In this document: piece after piece, positions 58,175 to 64,000 of the stretch
Layout of the letters: each line of letters begins with the position of its first letter
Position numbering within the stretch: the stretch's first letter is position 1
NCBI RefSeq assembly: GCF_051020955.1
Contig: NC_135013.1
Coordinates: 35,107,302 to 35,171,301, forward strand
Origin: Megalopta genalis
Lineage: Eukaryota; Arthropoda; Insecta; Hymenoptera; Halictidae
DNA length: 64,000 bases
Direction: 5' to 3'
The notes under the pieces: model-generated
What the model was told of the DNA's origin: nothing
What the model saw: only the letters and a program-made list of their open reading frames with translations
Database searches by the model: none
Program-made: the position numbers and the translations under genes

Positions 58175-58396
58175 AAGTAATGTCTCTCTAATCGACGCTC
58201 AGATTGTCCAGAAAAATGAACAATTTTGGAAGAGGTGATACGATTATCTTTGCGTCTCTGTTTATAGTTGTTGACAATTCGTAACTATAAAAACGAACCG
58301 CAAGGTTCGAATAAAAATCGCATCTGCTCTTCCCAAATCGTCGATTTTTCTGCACAAATCCGAGCGTCAATTAGGGAGACATACAAATATTTACTG
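58175..58396. mobile_element. Family-A foldback MITE, copy A14
   Basis: Left end AAGTAATGTCTCTC after TA; right end GGGAGACAT, then an 8-base interruption, then TTACTG before TA. The arms contain CAGAAAAATGAACAATTTTG and the complement. Confidence 0.75.
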
Positions 58397-59811
58397 TATC
58401 TGCAAGAATATTTGTTTAGGAGAATATACTTTATTTCGAAAAGCGGCGATAGATTCGTCGAACGCGTATCTCGAACGGCGATGGAGTCGTGGTTCTCGAT
58501 AAACGTTGATTATATGGTAACCTTCGACGCTTCTCGCCGTCACGATTCCAGCGTTACCGCGAAACAGCGTTCCCCGCGGTGTAATGTACGCAAGGCAATT
58601 TTTATCGGTGGCCGCGTCACGACCGACACGCGTTAAACGCCGCTTTATTGTTTAACGGCACGGATCGTTAAAACCGATTTACGAATATCTCCATAAACTA
58701 TCCGCAGGATTTCTCCCTACGGATTCGATTGTACCGTCGCGTCGGTCGAAAAACGATCGGAGAGCGATCGAATGAAACTCGATGCTCCGACTTTCGACTA
58801 GGTGAATCAAAAATTGCGAAAGCGATCTGCATAATTTCACCGATTCCGAAGCAACCTTGGGGAACGAACGTCTGCGCGATAGAAGTTTCAATAATCCTGT
58901 CGATCGAAAAAAGAAAAAAGAACAAAGAAAAAACAAAGGTCTTGGGCACCGTGGCACTTGCGGTAGACATAACATGGGGTCCCTTCGAAAAAAAGAAGAA
59001 GCCATAATGAAAATTTTACGACTCTTTCGAGCAGCGCGAGTTTAAAAAGCCATAAAAACAGCCGAGACCGTAAGCAGGAGTCCCGCCGGCCACCAACAGA
59101 GACATAAATCTCGTTTCCACGGGCCCTAAAATCACCATAGCCCTTGCGCACCGTGTCCAAAGTGTCCGGACAGATAAACGCTTCCATTTATAGGTCCCGC
59201 TAGCTACAAAGTATCCTCGACGAATCTCGTATCCGGCGATCGTCGACGCTTCGTTTCCGAATTGTCCGCGCAACGCTGCCGGGGAGAGGAGGAAATGCCC
59301 TAATCGTTGGCCACAACGTACCGAATTATCCACTCGACGATCTGTGCCGCGGCCAGCGCGCTCGTCAAAGGAAGCTGCGCTATAAATAGCGCGTCGCGCG
59401 CTGCATCTCGCGCATGCAATTAATCGTTTGCGCTCGCGAGCGAGCGCGCGCGAGCACGCGCGATACATATTTGTTGCAACTTCTAGGCATCGGCGCGGTC
59501 GAAGGTCGGGCCTCGCGAATTTCGCGGGCCGGCGACATGGGGGAAATCGCGGACGTCATCGCCGACAAAAACAGCTGGTCGGACACGCGTTAACCCTCGA
59601 TCTCGCGTCTTCCGGTTTGCGTCATCCGGAGAATCGCTATCGTTTCCATGGAAAACGTCGCTCGCGGTGCCCTCGAACGCCTCCTCTTACGTAGTCGGAA
59701 TCTCATTAGCCGCGCGAGAAAGAAAACCAGGAAAATGAGTTTAGTAAGCGGAATCGTCGCGCCGCGAGTCATCGTCGCGAACAATCGTTGGGATTATTTT
59801 TCGAAAAAAGC
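58397..59811. other. Intronic stretch, no gene recognised
   Basis: Mixed composition, with short A-rich and GCGC-rich parts. Open frames do not resemble known proteins. Confidence 0.5.
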
Positions 59812-60345
59812 TATCGGAGATCGCGGCGCGGAGATTTTGGCACCGCGAGATTCTCTGGATTCGGAAAGTCGCGATTTTTTTTTGGTAATTCGATTGTCGC
59901 AATTAGCTTAAAAAAGCGACGAAGATCGCGGCGCGGAGATTTTGGCACCGCGAGATTCTTTGGTTTCGGAAAGTCGCGATTTTTTTTGGTAATTCGATTC
60001 TCGCAATTAGCTTGAAAAAGCGACGGAGTTCGCGGCGCGGAGATTTTGGCACCGCAAGATTCTTTGGTTTCGGAAAGTAGCGATTTCTTTTGGTAATTCG
60101 ATTGTCGCAATTAGCTTAAAAAAGCGACGAAGATCGCAGCGCGGAGATTTTGGCACCGCGAGATTTTCTGGATTCGGAAAATCACAATTTTTTTGGTAAT
60201 TCGATTGTCGCGATTAGCTTAAAAAAGCGACGAAAATCGCGGCACGGAGGTTTTGGCACCGCGAGATTTTCTGGATTCGGAAAATCACAATTTTTTTGGT
60301 AATTCGATTGTCGCAAGTAGCTTAAAAAAGCGACGAAGATCGCTT
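59812..60345. repeat. Tandem array of five ~104 bp units
   Basis: GAGATTTTGGCACCG recurs at 59831, 59936, 60040, 60144 and 60247 (steps 105, 104, 104, 103). Each unit contains a GGTAATTCGATTGTCGC and a TAGCTTAAAAAAGCGACG block. Units 4 and 5 share changes (TTTTCTGGATTCGGAAAATC), so they derive from a recent duplication. Both ends lie in unrelated sequence. Confidence 0.9.
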
Positions 60346-61712
60346 TACGATACCGAATCGACGACGTTGGCGAAAGAAACGAGAAGAATGCGTTTCGGGT
60401 GCGAAAGAGTTGAACGCACTGTTTCCTTATTTTTCTGTCGGATCCCGTGGATCGATACTCGATTACGTACCGCGTCCCGACTCTTCGCCGGCTGGCTTCA
60501 TGTTTTATAAATTCATTCCTAACACGCGGCAAAAGGCACACCTCGGCCGGCGCGCGTTCGTTTCAGATCGTAAGGTTAGGCGACGCTGAAACACAGGAAC
60601 GGTCTGATAATGCGCCGGTTCTAAACACGTGCGCACTGCTCGAGTTGCATATTATGTTTCCTTCGCACGTGACCTGCTCGTAAATCCACATCGAGCCGGC
60701 TCTAAGGACAGCTATCGACTAAAAGAGCGCATACGTATTTCGAACGAAGTCGATCGGCCGAGGCGTCGCTCGAAGCGCCGGAAACAACCAGAAACCTTTG
60801 CTCTCTCCATGTGACAGAAATGAAACGCGCACAAATTATCGTCTATCTCGCGAGTCCGGCCATCGATCGCGAAAAAAATTCTACGCTTCGACGATAGAAA
60901 CGTTCCGTTTATCGATTCTACGCTGTCGCGCAGGGTGTCCGGATCTTCTTCTGGACGCGCCCCCGGCGCGTCATCGGCCCTGACCGCTCTGGAGCACGTT
61001 TCGCGAGGGAAACTGGACCCGCTAAAAATTCCTTCGGACGGGAAACTCGAAGAATCCGACGGCCGGAATCGGCTCGGATCGGAACTATCTTGACACGGGC
61101 GCGGTTTCTGCCGGTTCCGCGACGGGGGAACGCCCCTTCGCGGCCCGATGTCCCGTGGGCGTCGAATTCCATCGTGTTCCGAACGAAAGTTACGCCGATC
61201 CGGCCCGCGCGGATCGGTCGAGATTATTGTTCGAGAGAAGGAGAGAGAAGAGAGAGAGATGGAGAGAAGAGACAGGCCACGATCGACGTCCTCGGCCCGG
61301 GAATCCCGCAGGAAATCCTCGCGCGGACCGAGACGCGATAAAGATAAAACCGTTCCCGTAAATATGGCCGTCGGCGGGGCCCTACATTACGCGGGCACAC
61401 GCAATTATGGCCGGCGTGCCGCGTTTAATTGAACACGTGTATCCACCGCGTGCTGAGTAAATTCAATGGCCTCGCGCGCTACCGCATCGTCCGGCAAAAA
61501 ACACGTTTCATTGCTGAACTATCGCGTCGAAACGTTCGCAAAGTCGAATTGCATAATCCTCTCGACGGAATCTGCACGTGAAAATTTGTTAATCGATTTT
61601 AACTCCGAATCTTAGATAGCTTTTCTGCGCTATATGTTCCATTCTGTATAACTCGGGGCAGTTTATGCATATAAAACCCTTTACCCTTTTTTACAGTATC
61701 TCAAATGTAAAC
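60346..61712. other. Intronic stretch, no gene recognised
   Basis: GC-rich between about 60900 and 61440, with a GAGAGA run near 61230. No exon or terminal repeats were recognised. Confidence 0.5.
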
Positions 61713-61716
61713 TTAA

Positions 61717-61898
61717 CGCTAAACCTACCACGGTCAAAGTGACCGCTTTCTTATTTTGCAATTCCGCAAAGTCCCGAGACTCTTTCGTGGAAAGCGCTAA
61801 ATAAAACAAGTTATATCATTGGAGCAAGTTTTATAATAAAAACTTTACAAATTCCAAGTAAATTCGGTCTTCTCACTTTTGTGAAGCGGTACATGCTA
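61717..61898. mobile_element. piggyBac-like MITE family E, copy 2 (right end lost)
   Basis: TTAA at 61713-61716, left end CGCTAAACCTACCACGGTC. It follows copy 3 to GAAGCGGTACATGC, then ends in a (GA)n stretch at about 61900-61935 instead of its right terminus. Confidence 0.75.
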
Positions 61899-62014
61899 GG
61901 GAGAGAAAGAGAGAGAGACAGAGAGAGAGAAAGAGATTTCATATTTAATCGATTGAATTTGTTTTCTGAAGATTAAATATTTTTCCATGTTCGTGTTATT
62001 GGTTGTTATGTTAA

Positions 62015-62225
62015 CACTAAACCTACCGCGGTCAAAGTGACCGCTTTCTTATTTTGCAATTCCGCAAAGTCCCGAGACTCTTTCGTGGAAAACGCTAAAT
62101 AAAATAAGTTATATCATTGGAGCAAGTTTTATAATAAAAACTTGACAAATTCCAAGTAAATTCGGTCTTCTCACTTTTGTGAAGCGGTACATGCCAGTTA
62201 GTATCGCTGCTTGGTAGATTTAGCG
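62015..62225. mobile_element. piggyBac-like MITE family E, copy 3 (complete)
   Basis: TTAA at 62011-62014 and 62226-62229; ends CACTAAACCTACCGCGGTC and GGTAGATTTAGCG. 211 bases; contains GGTCAAAGTGACCGC. Confidence 0.8.
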
Positions 62226-62479
62226 TTAAAACATTATTTTCTAACACGATAGAAGCGATTTCAGCGATGCCTCGGAGCCACCATTCAAGAGCGCACGCGG
62301 TTAAATAGACCATGGACTCGATGTTCCGCTGAATCTCTGTTCGTAACCTATTCAAATTAACGGCCGAAGAGATCAATTTTTATCGGCGTCCTGTTTCTTT
62401 CGGTTCGGAGAATCGCTGCGCCTCGCCGATCTTATGAAAATCTCCGGTTTATTTATTCGACTTATTAACGGGGGCCAAG

Positions 62480-62790
62480 AGTGTGGTTACTCGCGCCTGA
62501 AATATAAGGCGGCTGAAAACACCAGGGGGGAACTCGAAGAGTATCGCATCGTTTTGCCGGAGCCATTAAAATTAACGATAGAAGAGACGAGGCTCTATTC
62601 GAGTCTCTCGCATCCTGCGATCGTTCGCGGAAAGTCCGCGTAAAAATCTGCGCGTCTAATTTACTGCACTCGGAGTACCGGATCGCGGATACTATATGCT
62701 CGTCTGAAATACGAAGCGGCAGAAACGTCTTTAGTCTAATTAAAACCGATGATAGAAGAGAAGAATTTCTATTCATGTCCAGGTTCTTGG
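62480..62790. repeat. Degenerate two-fold repeat
   Basis: CTGAAATATAAGGCGGCTGAAA...GATAGAAGAGACGAGG...CTATTCGAGTC at about 62499-62604 resembles CTGAAATACGAAGCGGCAGAAA...GATAGAAGAGAAGAA...CTATTCATGTC at 62705-62780. A 69-residue open frame spans the first copy. No function assigned. Confidence 0.45.
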
Positions 62791-63039
62791 AATCTGGATA
62801 ATCTGGATCTTGCTAAAAAGTCCCGGGGTGCATTCGTCGTACGCTTTGCAATAGCGAATGCGGTGAACGAAGCACGTTCGAACGGACCGGAGGCTTATCT
62901 ATGATATAAAATCGGTCGATTAATCTGCGATTTGTGCGACGAACACGGCTAAACGAAGTTTACGCCGTTGGAAGTGTCGGAAGCGTCGATGGAACGAATT
63001 ATGATTAAGTGTGTTACATTTGGGAATTCGACGCGTTGC

Positions 63040-63510
63040 TTTTAATTATAATAATACATATAATATAATAATATACTATAATAATATAACATATAGTATA
63101 TATAATATAATAATATAATAATATGATAATATAATAATAAATGCTTTTTCTTGCTCTATCTCTCTCGTTCACTCTCACGACTGCTCTATAATAATATAAT
63201 ATATAGTATAATATATATAATATAATAATATTATAGTATAATAATATAGCATATAGTATAATATAATATAATATTATAATATAATAATAAATGCTTTTTC
63301 TTACTCTATCTCTCTCGTTCACTCTGACGACTGCTCTATAATAATATAATATATAGTATAATATAATAAAATAATATAATAATATTATAGTATAATATAA
63401 TAATATAATAATATAATAATATAATATAATAATATTATTATATAATATATATAATAAATGCTTTTTCTTGCTCCATCACTCTCATTCATTCTCGCGACTG
63501 CTCTTTTACG
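63040..63510. repeat. AT microsatellite punctuated by three copies of a ~50 bp CT-rich segment
   Basis: TAATATAATA repeats alternate with AAATGCTTTTTCTTGCTC...CTCTCGTTCACTC...ACGACTGCTC starting at about 63139, 63289 and 63457. Whole units are about 150-168 bases, differing mostly in AT length. Confidence 0.8.
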
Positions 63511-63580
63511 ACGGCTCTCTCACAATTGCGCTCTTACGACTGCTCTCTCGCGACCGCTCTCTTACGACTGCTCTCTTTCA
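63488..63580. repeat. Short CGACTGCTCTCT minisatellite
   Basis: CGACTGCTCTCT-like motifs recur about every 15-16 bases, including TTACGACTGCTCTCTCGCG and TTACGACTGCTCTCTTTC. It continues the last unit of the preceding repeat. Confidence 0.7.
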
Positions 63581-64000
63581 CCCGGATACGCATCATGATA
63601 CACACAATCGAGTTATACACACCGTAAACTATCTAACGACACACTAAACGAAGGACTCTCGCTCGTCAAATTCATTCTCGCTCGCGCGCACACTTAAAAC
63701 CGACGCTCTTTAAGAAGCTCGTTAAACGACGCCGCAGACGAACGTCGAACCGGACCGTGTTTCATCTCCTGTTCGCGTACAATCGCCGGCAGAAAATCTT
63801 CGCGGAAAGGAAATAGGAATCGATTTCCCGGGCGAGACGCTCGATCCGCGAAAGCGGGAGAGCCCCTCTTCCTGTACACGACCAGAAGAAGATCCTCCAG
63901 CCTACTCGCGAGCATCCATTTTTATCGAGCGAATAACAGTACCGAGCACCGATTCTCGGCGCGGATTTTCTCGAACGACGCGGCGCGCGGAAAAAAGCTG

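Noticed and set aside
28..63900. tRNA, rRNA or CRISPR-like structures
   Set aside because: No cloverleaf with a proper GGTTCGAATCC-type T-arm plus acceptor pairing and no regularly spaced short repeats with unique spacers were found by eye; a tRNAscan or Rfam search would decide.

Overview
This is a window of a eukaryotic nuclear genome, almost certainly an insect and by inference a hymenopteran such as an ant. The basis is spliced exons with GT-AG introns, a CpG-rich and CpG-undepleted base composition, arthropod-type initiator motifs, long CT/GA arrays, and many TA- and TTAA-flanked miniature transposons (MITEs) with Tc1/mariner, piggyBac and hAT hallmarks. No bacterial-style operon, CRISPR array, rRNA or convincing tRNA was seen. 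Most long open frames are by-products of GC-rich or low-complexity sequence.

Two protein-coding genes are supported. On the minus strand at the left edge (1412 down to about 99) lies the 5' part of a secreted or membrane leucine-rich-repeat gene: signal peptide, LRR N-terminal cysteine cap and at least five repeats in three phase-0 exons, the third too short for ordinary ORF calling. On the plus strand, 6207-6596 is the first coding exon of a homolog of Drosophila Glut4EF and vertebrate ZNF395/ZNF704/SLC2A4RG (DUF4772 N-terminus), ending at a clean GTGAGG donor. It sits in a CpG-rich promoter-like region (about 3.4-8.3 kb). No second exon could be recognised, so the remaining 57 kb is best read as one giant first intron.

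That intron is full of repeats. Family A is a roughly 218 bp foldback MITE (ends CAGTAATGTCTC, TA target): about fourteen copies, including a head-to-tail trio split by an hAT element with a perfect 8 bp target duplication, and one copy enlarged by a 72 bp AT-rich satellite. Family B is a roughly 365 bp foldback (ends CAGGGTGTCCC, TA target): about nine copies carrying CCAAT boxes that match the NF-Y consensus. There are at least ten TTAA-flanked piggyBac-like elements of several families, a paired-end family F with two independently interrupted copies, two probable minus-strand solo LTRs (one with TATA box, initiator and poly(A) signal correctly spaced), and two different mariner relics 2 kb apart, one keeping only the catalytic half of the transposase and the other only the DNA-binding half. 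Tandem arrays (104 bp x 5, about 224 bp x 3, 147 bp x 2, 72 bp x about 10), an AT cruciform and many microsatellites complete the picture.

I found no clearly new biological system. The most interesting signals are the NF-Y-site-bearing MITE family, the nested and tandem MITE structures that allow relative dating, the satellite born inside a MITE, and a degenerate three-fold module upstream of the Glut4EF-like exon.
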